64,000 nt of DNA from Chrysophaeum taylorii (GCA_029834535.1 JAQMWT010000331.1:62001-126000), one strand, 5' to 3'. Positions 22,901-34,292 are shown, counted from the stretch's first letter. A program made the numbers and translations. Notes: generated from the sequence alone by a model not told the origin.

Positions 22901-25900
22901 TCGGGCACGGACTTGGCACGGGAGATAACGATGGAAATATTGTGGGAGAAGTGGGTGGCAGCTGCGAGGGAATGCTCGTCGATGTTGTCGGATGCAGAGT
23001 TGGTGAAAGCGATAGCGATGGAGGACTTGTTGGAGTGGTGGTTGGTGGTTGTGATGGGAGGCTCTCCAGAGTTGTCGATGGTTGGCGAATGAAAGCACCA
23101 GATGATAATACTGTTGGATTCAGAATCGGTGAGTGCGACAGCGAAGGAAGAACTGTTGAATAGGAGATGGGCCGTTGAGGTGGAATACTGGTGGGAGCTT
23201 TAGACGGACCATGCAATCCTCCACCAAACTCTGATGGTTGTGATGTTGGATCCGCAGATGGAGCAGCATCCGGCGGCAAGGTCGGAACCCGAGTGGGAAG
23301 CGACGATGCCCAGGACCCACCACCGCCTCTCGACTTTGTCGCTGACGGAGTGGCAGTTGGGACTCCAGGTTGTGGGCTCGAGGGAATAACCGTGGGCGTT
23401 ACGCTCGTTGCGCTCGAGCTCAGAGGTGTCGGATTTGTCGATGGTAACGCAACAGGAACAGACATCGGCAACGCAGATGGATAAGAGCTGGGATGCAGTG
23501 CGGACGTTGACCACGGCGACAAGTTAGTCGGGTCAGCTGAGGGAGTCGACGATGAGGTCCGAACCTCAGTAGGAAGCGATGACGGTAAAGAGCTGGGTGC
23601 GCTCGACGACATCGCCATGAGAGCGGCTGAAGGGGTAGCGCTCGATGGGCTCGAGGCCAAACTACTCGGCACGATGCTGTTAGGGAAGCTTGAAGGGCTC
23701 GCAATAGGCACTGAGCTCGCAGGGCTTAAAGGCAGGGGCGTCGGATTCGTCGTCGGTGATGAGATAGAAACTGTCGTCGGAATCAAAGTGGAATATGACA
23801 TGGGGTGCTTCGTGGGCCTCGTCAACGACTGCGACGATGAGGGTGTGCTTATTGGATCCATAGAGGGAGCGGCAGTCGGCGTAAACAATGGAGCCTTTGT
23901 GGGAAGAGATGACAGCAACGAGCTAGACATGTTTGTTCGTAACGTAGACGGAGTAGCAGACGGTGTTCCAGACGCTTGACTTAAGGGGCATACGCTCGGA
24001 ATAACGCCAGGGATTCTTGATGGACATGCTGTCGGAACACTTCTAGGGATGCTCGGGGAACTGACTAATGGCGCTAAGCTCGGCGTGCTCGCAGGCTGAG
24101 GCGACGGTTTCGTTGTAGGGACAGAAATTGGAACCGATGTCGGGATCACGGTGGTATACGAGCTAGGCTGTCTTGTAGTCGTCAATGAGGGTATAGATGA
24201 GAGAGCGCTCCTCAGATCCGTGGGTGGAGTTGCGGTCGGCTTGGGTGTCGGAGCTTTGGTGGGGAGCGATGGCGGCAATGTGCTGGAAATGCTCGTGGGC
24301 TGATTTGAGGGCGATGTGCTTGGAATGCTGCTAGGGATGCTCGAGGAACTCGCTGTTGGTACTGAGCTCGGCATACTCGCAGGCTGAGGAGACGGGTTCG
24401 TTGTAGGGAAAGGAACTGGAACTGATATCAGGATCGTCGTTGGATACGAGCTAGGCCGCATTGAGGGCGTCAACGAGGGCGGAGATGATGGCGCGCTCAT
24501 CGAATCAGTAGATGGAGTTGCGGTCGGCGTGGATGTCGGGGCTTTTGCGGGGAACGGCGCTGGCAAAGTGCTGGGAATGCTGGTTGACAAAGCTGATGGA
24601 TTCGCCGTCGAGATTCCGGTGGGCTGGTTTGAGGGCGATGCGCTCGGAATGCTGCTAGGTATGCTCGAGGAACTCCCTGTTGGCGCTGAGCTGGGCAGGC
24701 TCGCAGGCTGAGGAGACGGGTTCGTTGTAGGGAAACGAACTGGAACTGATGTCGGGATCGCCGTTGGATACGAGCTAGGCCGCATTGTGGGAATCAACGA
24801 GGGCGAAGATGATGGTGTGCGCATCGGGTCAGTAGATGGAGTCGTCGTCGGAGCCTTGGCGGGGAGCGATGACGGGAATGTGCTGGGAATGCTCGTTGAC
24901 AAAGCTGATGGATTTGCAGTCGAGATTCCGGTGGGCTGGTTTGAGGGCGATGCGCTTGGAATGCTGCTAAGGATACTCGAGGAACTTGCTGTTGGTACTG
25001 AGCTCGGCATGCTCGCAGGCTGACGAGACGGGTTCGTCGTCGGGAAAGGGATTGGAACTAATGTCGGGATCGTCGTTGGATATGAGCTACGCCGCAGTGT
25101 GGGCGTCAACGAGGGTGAAGATGATGGCGCGTGCATCGGATCAGTAAATGGAGTTACGGTCGGCGTCGAAGCTGTGGCAGGGAGTGATGACGGCAAAGTG
25201 CTGGGAATGCTCGTTGATAAAGCTGATGGATTCGCAGTCGAGATTCTTGTGGGCTGGGTCGAGGGCGATGCGCTCGGAATGCTGCTGGGGATGCTCGATG
25301 AACTCGCTGTTGGCGCTGAGCTGGGCCCGCTCGCAGGCTGAGGCGATGGGTTTGTAGTAGGGAAAGAGACTGGAACTGATGTCGGGATTGCCGTGGGATA
25401 TGAGCTAGGCCGCGTTGTGGGTGTCAACGAGGGCAAAGGTAATGGCGCGCTCGTCGGATCAGTAGAAGGACTCACGGTCGGCGTGGATGTCGGAGCTGTG
25501 GCAGGGAGCGATGACGGCAAAGTGCTGGGAATGCTCGTTGACAAAGCTGATGGATTCGCAGTCGAGATTCTTGTGGGCTGGGTCGAGGGCGATGCGCTCG
25601 GAATACTGCTAGGGATGCTTGATGAACTCGCTGTTGGCGCTGAGCTGGGCACGCTCGCAGGTTGAGGCGACGGGTTTGTTGTAGGGAAAGAGATTGGAAC
25701 TGATGTCGGGATTGCCGTGGGATACGAGCTAGGCCGCGTTGTGGGTGTCAACGAGGGCAAAGGTAATGGCGCGCTCGTCGGATCAGTAGAAGGACTCACG
25801 GTCGGCGTGGATGTCGGAGCTGTGGCAGGGAGCGATGACGGCAAAGTGCTGGGAATGCTCGTTGACAAAGCTGATGGATTCGCAGTCGAGATTCTCGTGG

Positions 25901-28900
25901 GCTGGGTCGAGGGCGATGCGCTCGGAATGCTGCTAGGGATGCTCGATAAACTCGCTGTTGGCGCTGAGCTGGGCATGCTCGCAGGCTGAGGCGATGGGTT
26001 TGTTGTAGGGAAAGAGACTGGAACTGATGTCGGGATTGCCGTGGGACACGAGCTGGGCCGCGTTGTGGGTGTCAACGAGGGCAAAGGTAATGGCGCTCTC
26101 GTCGGATCTGTCGAAAGACTCACCGTCGGCGTGGATGTCGGAGCTGTGGCAGGGAGCGATGACGGCAAAGTGCTGGGAATGCTCGTTGATAAAGCTGATG
26201 GATTTGCAGTCGAGATTCCTGTGGGCTGGGTTGAGGGCGATGCGCTCGGAATGCTGCTAGGGATACTCGATGAACTCGCTGTTGGCGCTGAGCTGGGCAC
26301 GCTCGCAGGCTGAGGCGATGGGTTTGTTGTAGGGAAAGAGACTGGAACTGATGTCGGGATTGTCGTGGGATACGAGCTAGGCCGCGTTGTGGGTGTCAAC
26401 GAGGGCAAAGGTAATGGCGCGCTCGTCGGATCAGTAAAAGGACTCACAGTCGGCGTGGATGTCGGAGCTGTGGCAGGGAGCGATGACGGCAAAGTGCTGG
26501 GAATGCTCGTTGATAAAGCTGATGGATTCGCAGTCGAGATTCTTGAGGGCTGGGTTGAGGGCGATGCGCTCGGAATGCTGCTAGGGATGCTCGATGAACT
26601 CGCTGTTGGCGCTGAGCTGGGCACGCTCGCAGGCTGAGGCGATGGGTTTGTTGTAGGGAAAGAGACTGGAACTGATGTCGGGATTGCCGTGGGATACGAG
26701 CTAGGCCGCGTTGTGGGTGTCAACGAGGGCAAAGGTAATGGCGCGCTCGTCGGATCAGTAGAAGGACTCACGGTCGGCGTGGATGTCGGAGCTGTGGCAG
26801 GGAGCGATGACGGCAAAGTGCTGGGAATGCTCGTTGACAAAGCTGATGGATTCGCAGTCGAGATTCTCGTGGGCTGGGTCGAGGGCGATGCGCTCGGAAT
26901 GCTGCTAGGGATGCTCGATAAACTCGCTGTTGGCGCTGAGCTGGGCACGCTCGCAGGCTGAGGCGATGGGTTTGTTGTAGGGAAAGAGACTGGAACTGAT
27001 GTCGGGATTGCCGTGGGACACGAGCTGGGCCGCGTTGTGGGTGTCAACGAGGGCAAAGGTAATGGCGCTCTCGTCGGATCTGTCGAAAGACTCACCGTCG
27101 GCGTGGATGTCGGAGCTGTGGCAGGGAGCGATGACGGCAAAGTGCTGGGAATGCTCGTTGATAAAGCTGATGGATTTGCAGTCGAGATTCCTGTGGGCTG
27201 GGTTGAGGGCGATGCGCTCGGAATGCTGCTAGGGATACTCGACGAACTCGCTGTTGGCGCTGAGCTGGGCACGCTCGCAGGCTGAGGCGATGGGTTTGTT
27301 GTAGGGAAAGAGACTAGAACTGATGTCGGGATTGCCGTGGGATACGAGCTGGGCCGCGTTGTGGGTGTCAACGAGGGCAAAGGTAATGGCGCTCTCGTCG
27401 GATCAGTAGAAGGACTCACGGTCGGCGTGGATGTCGGAGCTGTGGCAGGGAGCGATGACGGCAAAGTGCTGGGAATGCTCGTTGATAAAGCTGATGGATT
27501 AGCAGTCGAGATTCTTGTGGGCTGGGTCGAGGGCGATGCCCTCGGAATGCTGCTAGGGATGCTCGATGAACTCGCTGTTGGCGCTGAGCTGGGCACGCTC
27601 GCAGGCTGAGGCGATGGGTTTGTTGTAGGGAAAGAGATCGGAACTGATGTCGGGATTGCCGTGGGATACGAGCTGGGCCGCGTTGTGGGTGTCAACGAGG
27701 GCAAAGGTAATGGCGCTCTCGTCGGATCAGTAGAACGACTCACGGTCGGCGTGGATGTCGGAGCTGTGGCAGGGAGCGATGACGGCAAAGTGCTGGGAAT
27801 GCTCGTTGATAAAGCTGATGGATTCGCAGTCGAGATTCTTGTGGGCTGGGTTGAGGGCGATGCGCTCGGAATGCTGCTCGGAATGCTGCTAGGGATGCTC
27901 GATGAACTCGCTGTTGGCGCTGAGCTGGGCACGCTCGCAGGCTGAGGCGATGGGTTTGTTGTAGGGAAAGAGACTGGAACTGATGTCGGGATTGCCGTGG
28001 GACACGAGCTGGGCCGCGTTGTGGGTGTCAACGAGGGCAAAGGTAATGGCGCTCTCGTCGGATCAGTAGAAGGACTCACAGTCGGCGTGGATGTCGGAGC
28101 TGTGGCAGGGAGCGATGACGGCAAAGTGCTGGGAATGCTCGTTGATAAAGCTGATGGATTTGTGGGCTGGTTAGTGGGCGATGCGCTCGGAATGCTGCTA
28201 GGGATGCTCGATGAACTCGCTGTTGGCGCTGAGCTGGGCACGCTCGCAGGCTGAGGCGATGGGTTTGTTGTAGCGAAAGAGACTGGAACTGATGTCGGGA
28301 TTGCCGTGGGATACGAGCTGGGCCGCGTCGTGGGTGTCAACGAGGGCAAAGGTAATGGCGCTCTCGTCGGATCAGTAGAAGGACTCACGGTCGGCGTGGA
28401 TGTCGGAGCTGTGGCAGGGAGCGATGACGGCAAAGTGCTGGGAATGCTCGTTGATAACGCTGATGGATTCGCAGTCGAGATTCTTGTGGGCTGGGTTGAG
28501 GGCGATGCGCTCGGAATGCTGCTGGGGATGCTCGATGAACTCGCTGTTGGCGCTGAGCTGGGCATGCTCGCAGGCTGAGGCGATGGGTTTGTTGTAGGGA
28601 AAGAGATTGGAACTGATGTCGGGATTGCCGTGGGATACGAGCTGGGCCGCGTTGTGGGTGTCAACAAGGGCAAAGGTAATGGCGCTCTCGTCGGATCTGT
28701 CGAAAGACTCACCGTCGGCGTGGATGTCGGAGCTGTGGCAGGGAGCGATGACGGCAAAGTGCTGGGAATGCTCGTTGATAAAGCTGATGGATTCGCAGTC
28801 GAGATTCTTGTGGGCTGGGTTGAGGGCGATGCGCTCGGAATGCTGCTAGGGATGCTCGATGAGCTCGCTGTTGGCGCTGAGCTGGGCATGCTCGCAGGCT

Positions 28901-30758
28901 GAGGCGATGGGTTTGTTGTAGGGAAAGAGATTGGAACTGATGTCGGGATTGCCGTCGGATACGAGCTAGGCCGCGTTGTGGGCGTCAACGAGGCCGAAGA
29001 TGATGGTGCATTCGTCGGATCAGTAGAAGGACTCGCAGTCGGCGTTGACGTCGGAGCTTTTGTGGGAAGTGATGATGGCAAGGTGCTGGGACCGCTCGTT
29101 GGCACTGGACTCGTCGCGTTAGACGCTATAGGATCTGACATCGGTACCAGCGTGGGACTTGTGCTCGGTTGTTCTGTCGGCGCCGATGATGGCAAAGAGC
29201 TAGATGCCGACAGACAGATCGTTGGAGCCGCGCTGGGAGAGCCCAACGGCGACGTTGACGGTTGCAACGTGGGCGCGAAAGTTGGTGTGGTTGCGGGGGG
29301 AGTAGTGGGCAAATCCGATGGCGACAACGACGGTTGCAGCAAGGGCGCGAAAGTTGGTGAGATTGTGGGGCAAGTCGTGGGCAACCCCGATGGCGACATT
29401 GACGGTTGCAGCAAGGGCGCGAAAGTTGGTGAGACTGTGGGACGGGATGTCGGCGAGCGCGACGGCGACGACATAGGGGGCTGCGAGGGCGTGGAAGTTG
29501 GTGAGATTGTGGGACGGGTCGTCGGCAAGCCCGACGGCGACGGCGAAGAGAGCGCGGCGGGCGCGGGATGCGCCGTCGTGGTTTGCGGCGCAATCGACGG
29601 AGCGGACGTGGGATCGGGGAGGATCCGAAACAGGTAAGCCGCGCCTTTGTCCGTGCCGGTATGAGCATACCCCTTCGCGCCGACGACGATTGCATCGTCG
29701 TAAACAGTTACGGATTGGCCAAAATCATCGTTGTTGCCTCCATCGCTCGCGACGAGCTTGGCGACCTGAGCGTAGGTCGCTGCATCAAAAACGTAGGCCG
29801 CGCCGGCCCTGTTGCCTTGATCGTCTTCGCCAGGGGCGCCGACGACGATCGTGTCGTCAAAGATCACGACAGACGAGCCAAACTGGTCATCAGCCTCCGC
29901 GTCGCTCGCGACGAGCTTTTCGATCTGAAGATGGGACGTCGCGTTGAAGATGTATGCGGAGCCCGCGTTGGTGGACCCGTCGTTGTCGTCCCCAACGGCT
30001 CCCACGACGATCGTGTCGTCGAAGATTGCGACCGAGCGGCCGAATTCATCGTTCGCCAAGCGGTCGCTAGCCGTAAGTTTTGCCAGTTGCGTACGGGTCG
30101 TGGCGCTAAAGACGTAGGCTGCGCCGGCTTGGTTCTCGTTATCGATCCTCGCCCACTTCGCGCCCGCAACGATGTTGGCCCTCGAAATCCCCACACTTTC
30201 GCCCATGTAGTCCTGGTTGGCGCCGTCGTTCGCGACGAGCTTGGCGACCTGGACGCAGTCGCGAAAGACGTAGACAGCTCCGTCGTCGGTCGCTACATTG
30301 TCGTGTCCAGGCGAGCCGACGACGATGGTGCCCTCAAAAACCGCCACACCCCACCCAAAATAGTCGTGTGCCTCGCCGTCGCTCGCGGTCAGCTTGCATA
30401 CCTCGTCGTACGAGCTGCTGTTGAAGACGTAGACAGCCCCGGCATTCTCGTCGTCGCCGTACGCCCCGACGACGATCCTCTCCTTATAAATCGCCACCGA
30501 GTAGCCAAAACGGTCGTTCCTGCCGCCGTCGCTCGCGGTCAGCTTGGCGACCTGGCTCGTCGAATTGAACACATACGCCGCGCCACTGGCCAGCCCCAAA
30601 GGGTTTGCCTCGTGCGCGCCGGCCACAACTGTCCCTCCGTACGTCGCGACTGAGATCCCTAGCTTGTCGTTGTTTTTGGCGTCGTCTGCGGTGAGCCTGC
30701 TCACCTGCGCCACACTCGACGCCCCGACGGTCGCGACCAGCGCCACGATCATCATCAT
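15177..30758 (-). CDS. Giant REJ/polycystin-1-like multi-membrane receptor with FG-GAP head and Ser/Pro/Thr stalk
   Basis: I predict four exons on the minus strand: 20,782-30,758, 20,364-20,694, 20,082-20,300 and 15,177-19,946. Together they give 15,297 bases, exactly 5,098 codons plus stop. The start is the ATG at 30,758, followed by a hydrophobic signal peptide (MMMIVALVATVGASSVAQ). Order: seven FG-GAP repeats, a Ser/Pro/Thr-rich stalk of about 2,600 residues, SEA-like and REJ-like domains, a GPS-like box, then seven membrane segments. REJ/PKD-type receptors act at the cell surface in egg-sperm and flagellar signalling in animals and protists; the ligand here is unknown. No PLAT domain or ion-channel pore was recognised. 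The gene is bracketed by Helitron-fragment arrays, with about 70 bp between its ATG and the upstream repeats. The third intron boundary is the least certain. Confidence 0.8.
19947..20081 (-). other. Intron 3 of the receptor gene (135 bp, boundary tentative)
   Basis: Acceptor CGCACTTAG|GCCTTGGC at 19,947 is clear. The donor chosen is TTACTG|GTGCGCACG, because it joins exons 3 and 4 in phase 0 and gives DNGLL-ALASNASYVLRTT. An alternative donor cannot be excluded. Confidence 0.5.
20082..20300 (-). CDS. Exon 3: second part of the REJ-like domain
   Basis: 73 codons beginning ATSIGTYTTRLTFDLIPS and passing through QVDFLWTLFEEQ (compare the Y/F-x-W-x-L of REJ/PKD repeats). In-frame sequence continues to about 19,990, so the 3' boundary at 20,082 rests on the donor CTG|GTGCGC and the required reading phase. 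Confidence 0.6.
20301..20363 (-). other. Intron 2 of the receptor gene (63 bp)
   Basis: Donor CTTGAG|GTTCGTCACC and acceptor GCACATAG|GCTACC, phase 0. The join gives NFLE-ATSIGTYTTRLTFDL, a natural REJ strand. Confidence 0.7.
20364..20694 (-). CDS. Exon 2: first part of the REJ-like domain
   Basis: Encodes about 110 residues including VVFQGPTLISVCENYTLRAD and MEFRWSAVAASES, the pattern of PKD/REJ beta-sandwich repeats (a G/S-x-x-x-L-D-A-S-like strand, then F-x-W-x). It ends at LSLTNFLE. Confidence 0.7.
20695..20781 (-). other. Intron 1 of the receptor gene (87 bp)
   Basis: Donor GAAAG|GTGCGTCTC and acceptor TGCGCAG|GTGTGACTGC. Splicing in phase 2 restores an Arg codon and continues from CGYDE into CDCFEPVNATT. 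Without splicing the frame stops within the intron. Confidence 0.75.
20782..30758 (-). CDS. Exon 1: signal peptide, seven-bladed FG-GAP head, Ser/Pro/Thr stalk, SEA-like region
   Basis: Residues 1-18 form a signal peptide. Residues about 20-370 hold seven FG-GAP repeats of the form KLTASDG...DxFGxSVAI...IVVGAxGDD...GAAYVF, enough for a complete beta-propeller as in integrin alpha heads. Residues about 375-3000 are built of PT/PS steps (xPSxxPTxxP), containing the 108-residue repeat array. Residues about 3019-3170 look like an alpha/beta SEA-type module (inferred from pattern only). The end has paired cysteines (CNELFVF, TTCAWVN, AAECGY), usual just before REJ segments. The donor AAG|GTGCGT lies at 20,781, inside the codon for Arg. 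Confidence 0.75.
24230..29070 (-). repeat. Coding tandem array of a 324-bp (108-residue) Ser/Pro/Thr repeat, about 15 units
   Basis: The unit includes SALSTSIPSTLPSSLPATAP, TPTTRPSSYPTAIPTSVP and FPTTNPSPQPASVPSSAP in order. The period is 312-318 bp at the C-terminal-coding end and 324 bp over most of the array, with one unit 12 bp longer and one 15 bp shorter; all keep the frame. The N-terminal-side units are nearly identical. The segment 25,717-26,688 is repeated as a block at 26,689-27,660 (972 bp, three units). Likely an extended, O-glycosylated stalk. Confidence 0.9.
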
Positions 30759-30819
30759 TCCACACCTGCCACAGTCAGTATTAGGTCAGGCGGGCAGCCA
30801 AGTTCTGGAATAATGAGGA

Positions 30820-31795
30820 ACAAGTCCAGGCCAGTAAGTTCACCTAGTCCCCGTTAAGTTCACCTAGTCCCAATCTCTAACCCCAGTAAATTCGGCGTAA
30901 ACCCACTCGTGCTCACATCCACTCTCCTTTGAACTCGTCGCCGTCACCCCCGCCAATCTAAGCTGCTTTGATCCGCACACGCCGCTAACCTTTGAGTTTA
31001 CTCTAAAAACCCCAGTAAGTTCACTTGGTCTCAGTAAGTTCGCCTGGTCACTAATTTCACCTAGTCCCAATCTCTAACCTCCGTAAGTTCACCTGGTTCC
31101 AGTAAGTTCACCTGGTCCCAGTAAGTTCACTTACAGTGCGCGTGTAGACGCCGGGAGGGGGCTTATAGGTATTGCGTAGCACGTGTGGGGTAGGGTGGAG
31201 TCGTCGACTCAGAAGAGCATATCCCCGGGGTTGCCGATCGACAGAGAGCCACGTAGAGCTGGACGTGACAGAAGACGGGCTTGGGCGAGAGGACGCCGAC
31301 CTCGCGGGGCGTCTGGCCCTGGCTCTTGGTGATCGTTTGGCGTCGGCGGGCCTTAAGGGATACAGGTTGGAGGAGCCTCGGTGACACGACACGATCGATC
31401 ATGTATCTGGTACCGTTGCAGTGGCCGTGCGACGGGTCGAGGTTGCGAAGACCTTAAGCTCGCGCTCAAAGTCAGCATGCCGTTGGTTGTCAGGGAGTCG
31501 AAAACTCGACTGTAAAGAGCGAGGCGTCGTCTTCCGACCCAACCTAGTCTGCCTAAAAGAACTCCGACGCCTCGTCTCCGGGAAAAAAAGGCCGCGGTCG
31601 TGCGCGCGTTGTCAGCATCGACAACATCGTTTCGACGGGGCGTGAGAATGGCGCGCTGAAAGAGCCGCCGCGGGTCGTGGAAATAGTCTGCGAGGTCGCC
31701 GTAGACGGCTTGGAGGATCACTGTCTGGCTCTCGCGTCTACCTGATCCTTACTCTCGCGCCTACCTGATCCTTACCCTAAATCGAGGGACAAACA
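30820..31795 (-). mobile_element. Single Helitron-helicase-fragment unit (unit 4) upstream of the receptor gene
   Basis: Same layout as the 9.7-12.9 kb units: AGTAAGTTCACCT-type repeats from 30,833, the helicase C-terminal fragment at 31,108-31,721 (AILTPRRNDVVDADNAR in one frame; TITKSQGQTPREVGVL and QLYVALCR in another) and the CCCTCGATTTAGGG leader. It is joined at 31,795 to an inserted plus-strand ORF. Confidence 0.7.
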
Positions 31796-31842
31796 GACTC
31801 GCCTCGGTTCTGGGTGGCACTTCTTTTCGCACAGGTAACGAG

Positions 31843-33291
31843 TTGCACCGTTGGCACCACCTCCTCGCATCCGGTTGCCGCCTGGGGCGGGCACTCGAGA
31901 CTGCGTGGGACGGACTTCGGGATGATCTCCGTACCACGCTGGCTTCCCACGGCGGCGCTGGTTCCGGCGACCCCGCCAACGTTCATCTCGTCGACGGTCC
32001 TCTCTCCCACGAATTCGTCTCCATGGGCGTCCTCGTCGACCCCACCATCTCGACACCCGTGCTCATACCCCAACTCCAGCGTGCTCTAACCTCCCAGCGC
32101 GAGACAGCTCGGGCCACTGCACTCCAGCGCCTTGCGGCCACCCTTCCCATCACCGAAGCACTTCGAGTAGCGGCGTCCTCATGGGATCGCTTCTCGACCA
32201 CGTTCATCAGCTCGTGGCCCAGCTCTGGCCTTCAAATCCCCAACCGCTGCTGGGCTGAGATGTGTGCCCAGTACTTTGGCTACCCCTCTCCAGCTTGTTT
32301 GGGCCTCGTGGGCACTCGCATTCTGGGCACTGACGTCGTTCTCGACGCTCACGGCAAGGTGCTTCTCACGCAGGCCAACCTTGTCAACCGCGGAGGAGCG
32401 CGGACCACCTGGCATGACGGCCAGCTCGACTGCGTCCACGGCAGCGTCAAAGAGGCCGGCATCCCAGCCCTGTCCGAGGTTTTCGGCATCTTTGCTGACG
32501 TCGTCGCCCCTACCATTCGCACGCGCCTCTACGGCCGGTACCGAGGCAATCTCGCCCGACGTCAAGTCGTCCCAGACATCCTCACCACGCTCGACAACAA
32601 GGAGCAACTCTACGACATCAAAACCCTCGCTTGGGGTTCGTTGTACACCGCCCACGCCCTCCATCCCTCCCACCCGTCGCCTGTCGATCGGCGCGCAGCG
32701 CAAGTCCACTCCGAATACCTCGCTCACGCCCGCGGCATCGACGCCATCATCCCCCAGCCGGGTACAGCACCACCGCCTGGCTTCTTGGGCCCTGTCGAAC
32801 AGCGGCTACGTAGCTACGGCACCGTCGCCGGCCTCGTCTTTGGTGCCTTCGGTGAGGCCAGCGCGGCGTGCCACGCTCTCGCCCAAACATGCGCAGAGCG
32901 CATCGCTGCGCGAACCTGGGTGACAAGCGGCTGCGCCAACTTCACAGAGGCAAAGGCGGCCCAAACTCGCCGCATCTACCGTGAGTGGGGGATCGCCAAC
33001 GCATTAGGCCGGGCTCGCTGTGCCCTCACCGCCCTCACCCATGTCGCCGCCTCGGGGAACCCCGCCCAGGCCGCCCGATCCCAGCAGGACGTCACCCTTC
33101 GTCGCACATATGTCCGGCGGCAGCATGCGTACGACCTACGGGCGGGGCCCGTCCTCTCTTCGCCTGCCCCACGCCTCGGCGATGACCCCACTAGGTCCCG
33201 CGTACTTATCTCCGCCCGTCAAGCACATCCTTCATACCCCACAAACCCACCCACATCCTTCAGGCTCCCCACACACACCCCCCCCTCTTAG
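31843..33291 (+). CDS. PD-(D/E)XK nuclease-like protein, probably transposon-borne (5' truncated)
   Basis: A 482-residue frame that stays open upstream to about 31,800, so its true start may be missing. The core reads VVPDILTTLDNKEQLYDIKTL (about residues 245-265), matching P-D...(D/E)-x-K nuclease motifs, followed by the conserved-looking DRRAAQVHSEYLAHARGID and LVFGAFGEAS. It lies divergently next to helicase-fragment unit 4 and shares its terminal CCCCCCTCTTAGCAGTCGAC with remnants at 11,726 and, inverted, 39,786. This suggests it once belonged to the same transposon as the helicase. Family not named; nuclease function is an inference. Confidence 0.5.
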   Translation: MHRWHHLLASGCRLGRALETAWDGLRDDLRTTLASHGGAGSGDPANVHLVDGPLSHEFVSMGVLVDPTISTPVLIPQLQRALTSQRETARATALQRLAATLPITEALRVAASSWDRFSTTFISSWPSSGLQIPNRCWAEMCAQYFGYPSPACLGLVGTRILGTDVVLDAHGKVLLTQANLVNRGGARTTWHDGQLDCVHGSVKEAGIPALSEVFGIFADVVAPTIRTRLYGRYRGNLARRQVVPDILTTLDNKEQLYDIKTLAWGSLYTAHALHPSHPSPVDRRAAQVHSEYLAHARGIDAIIPQPGTAPPPGFLGPVEQRLRSYGTVAGLVFGAFGEASAACHALAQTCAERIAARTWVTSGCANFTEAKAAQTRRIYREWGIANALGRARCALTALTHVAASGNPAQAARSQQDVTLRRTYVRRQHAYDLRAGPVLSSPAPRLGDDPTRSRVLISARQAHPSYPTNPPTSFRLPTHTPPS

Positions 33292-33680
33292 CAGTCGACA
33301 TTTAAAGACAAACAGACAAACAGACAAACAAACATCTGTCGATTAGTAGTTAGGACAAGTGCAGGCCAGTAAGTTCACCTACTCCCAATCTCTAACCCCA
33401 GTAAGTTCACCTGGTCCCAGTAAGTTCACCTGGTCAGTAAGTTCACCTAGTCCCAATCTCTAACCCCAGTAAGTTCGGCGTAAACCCACTTGTGCTCACA
33501 CCCACTCACCCCACTCTCCTTCGAGCTCGTCGCTCTCACCTCCGCCATTTTAAGCCGCTTTTATCCGTACACGCCGCTAGCCTTTGCGTTCACTTTTAAA
33601 ACCCTCGTAAGTTCACTTCGTCCCATTAAGTTCACCTGGTCACTTAGTTCACCTAGTCCCAATCTCAAACCCCAGTAAGT

Positions 33681-34292
33681 TCACCTGGTCCCAGTAAGTT
33701 CACCTACCGTGCGCGTGTAGACGCCGGGAGGGGGCTTATCGGTGCGCAGCACGTGTGGGGTAGGGTGGAGTCGTCGACTCAGAAGAGGATATCCTCGGGG
33801 TTGCCGATCGACAGAGAGCCACGCAGAGCTGGACGTGGCAGAAGACGGGCTTCGCCAAGAGGACGCCGACCTCGCGGGGCGTCTGGCCCTGGCTCTTGGT
33901 GATCGTTTGGCGTCGGCGGGCCTTACGGGATACAGGTTGGAGGAGCCTCGGTGACAACGACACGATCGATCATGTATCTGGTACCGTTGCAGTGGCCGTG
34001 CGACGGGTCGAGGTTGCGAAGACTTTAAGCTCGCGATCAAAGTCAGCATGCCGTTGGTTGTCAGGGAGTTCAAAACTCGACTGTAAAGAGCGAGGCGTCG
34101 GCTTCCGACCCAACCTAGTCGGCCGAAAAGAACTCCGACGCCTCGTCTCCGGGAAAAAAAGGCCGCGGTCATGCGCGCGTTGTCAGCATCGACAACATCG
34201 TTTCGACGGGGCGTGAGAATGGCGCGCTGAAAGAGCCGCCGCGGGTCGTGGAAACAGTCTGCGAGGTCGCCGTAGACGGCTTGGAGGATCAC
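33681..34292 (-). pseudogene. Helicase C-terminal fragment, unit 5
   Basis: Carries the LAKPVFCHVQ variant shared with units 3 and 8, and a 6-bp shorter segment where others read TATTGCGC. Broken gene fragment of a Helitron-type helicase. Confidence 0.65.

Noticed and set aside
24529-29637. Series of plus-strand ORFs of 80-94 residues (and one of 219) across the stalk repeats
   Set aside because: They are the antisense shadow of the Ser/Pro/Thr repeats; their regular spacing is that of the minus-strand coding repeat.
29568-30653. Plus-strand 361-residue ORF
   Set aside because: Antisense to the FG-GAP repeats; its length comes from the codon bias of the real gene and it has no motif.
32179-32923. 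ORFs overlapping the nuclease-like ORF on both strands
   Set aside because: Out-of-frame and antisense shadows; only the 31,843-33,291 frame has a family-like core.
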